Positions 63,501 through 64,000 of a DNA stretch of 64,000 nucleotides are shown here, one piece after another. The translations under genes and the position numbers were made by a program. The stretch lies in contig CATKHK010000081.1 of NCBI GenBank assembly GCA_949751835.1, positions 124,001-188,000 on the forward strand, written 5' to 3'. A model generated the notes under the pieces. It was not told where the DNA came from and made no database searches. It saw only the letters and a program-made list of their open reading frames with translations. Source of the DNA: Blepharisma japonicum (Eukaryota; Ciliophora; Heterotrichea; Heterotrichida; Blepharismidae). How positions within the stretch are numbered: position 1 is the first letter of the stretch; every line of letters starts with the position of its first letter.

Positions 63501-64000
63501 AAACTTAAGCTTTCCTTTTACATCTCCTGCAATTATAGTCTTTTCATCATTCGCTATTGCAATTGAGTGAATGTTTGTCTCCATTTTGAAAACTTTGAAG
63601 ACTTCCAAAGGGTTCACATTAACAATAACTGCAATTCCGTCAGAAGCTGCTATGATTTTGGATTGGCTAGGGGAGAACTCCAGATAGCGGATGATATTAA
63701 TGTCGATGTTCACTTCTTTTTTGCTTGAAGTTTGTAAATTCCTTAACATCAATTTACCATTGTTTGAACAAGTTGCAAACTCTCCAATTCTTGATAAAGC
63801 CATTTCATGAAAATTCCCTTTGAGGATATCTTCTCTTTCTTGAAAATTTTCAGGGTTGACTTTTACAATTTTTTCCCCGCTTAATAGGACATATAAAGAA
63901 TTTTGATCATACGACTGAATCATTTTTGAGATTTCGTTATAGAACTCGAAGGTTTTTTCTCTGACTGGTAAAAGTGAAGGAAGCTTAACTTCATAAAGAG
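60507..64000 (-). CDS. WD40-repeat TRP-like cation channel (5' end beyond the window)
   Basis: At least 1,164 residues in one frame; TGAs at 62088-62090 (ENDKWIIMPHRIN) and 61200-61202 (VVSWMRGITYF) are Trp. The first 560 residues are WD40-like units (SYDQNSLYVLLSGEKIVKV, KYYATGGYDQKVFLWDVKT, VVYFWDISTGEFKVSLKG), followed by a 70-residue Glu/Lys tract, a helical ankyrin-like region (HLYSYYNHPNQLKLALDEGG, NALSFAIKKQLSGCVSAVV), six hydrophobic helices (first YWQAIIYTIYMVLLSVYLLY) and a TRP-type pore region: FAFIFLVMD, a re-entrant YRLDLGDFD, and MINMIIMLNLLISIMGDTFGRV as S6. A coiled coil and an ESGEESGEE repeat end the protein. The GDFD segment suggests a Ca2+-permeable filter (inference). The frame is open to base 64000. 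Confidence 0.9.
62240..62460 (-). repeat. GAA/GAG-rich tract within the channel gene
   Basis: Long purine-only stretch on the coding strand (CTT/TTC on the plus strand) encoding the Glu/Lys linker and an Asp-Glu alternation (DEDEDEDEDEE). Likely prone to length change by slippage; also the reason a long spurious Phe-rich frame appears on the other strand. Confidence 0.9.

Overview
The window reads as macronuclear DNA of a heterotrich ciliate, most likely Blepharisma. Two features support this. First, TGA is read as tryptophan and only TAA and TAG end genes: conserved Trp positions in MSH6, an AGC kinase, a cytosolic carboxypeptidase, alpha-carbonic anhydrase, PI4K and HIBCH are all written TGA, and no gene here needs TGA as a stop. 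Second, spliceosomal introns are only 15 or 16 nt long (GT...TAG); eight can be placed because they interrupt a frame. Genes are close together (13-500 bp apart), AT-rich between genes, and not in operons. About 42 genes can be supported, most of them reconstructed here by joining frames across TGA codons and across the tiny introns.

Layout. 1-3021: DNA maintenance genes (MSH6 5' end, an EME1-like nuclease subunit, an RGG-repeat protein with a SOSS-B-like OB fold). 3022-5266: largely non-coding, with a secreted collagen-like protein. 5267-19267: cytoskeleton and cilium genes (a kinesin, a CCP-type tubulin deglutamylase, dynamitin, a kinesin-14, DRC12) mixed with a carbonic anhydrase, a copine-RING fusion, a DUF1015 protein carrying an inserted CAP domain, and a PAP2 membrane enzyme. 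19303-26434: an unknown basic protein, PI4K-beta, an AGTRAP-like four-pass protein, DSS1/SEM1, then two adjacent degenerate enzymes (a membrane papain-like protein with Cys->Ser, and a sphingomyelinase-like protein lacking its metal ligands). 26488-36802: AGC kinase, two polytopic membrane proteins, a kelch protein, HIBCH, coiled-coil, Yippee and ankyrin proteins. 37069-49352: a long coiled-coil protein with a C-terminal CxxC, two tandem OSCA/TMEM63-like channels, a coiled-coil protein and a kinesin-1 with an IAK-like tail. 49842-51029: a Ulp1-family protein that has lost its catalytic His and Cys.

51043-60100 is the unusual accessory block: a cathepsin L gene followed by five calmodulin-family genes, all on the minus strand, with tandem and dispersed duplications, a truncated calmodulin pseudogene, a decayed cathepsin L copy, a hairpin insertion present in only one of two duplicate segments, and a 100-N assembly gap flanked by an identical 127-bp repeat. 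Two of the calmodulins encode identical proteins. Four of the five share a short conserved upstream element (core GCGACA) 33-45 bp before the start codon. The right end (60507-64000) is a large WD40 - acidic linker - TRP-like cation channel whose 5' end lies beyond the window; a decayed fragment of it lies at about 60120-60230.

Together the genes give a picture of microtubule motors, ciliary regulation, Ca2+ sensing (calmodulins, copine, channels) and DNA repair, with at least three conserved-looking pseudoenzymes. All functional names are inferred by reading motifs; no database search was run.
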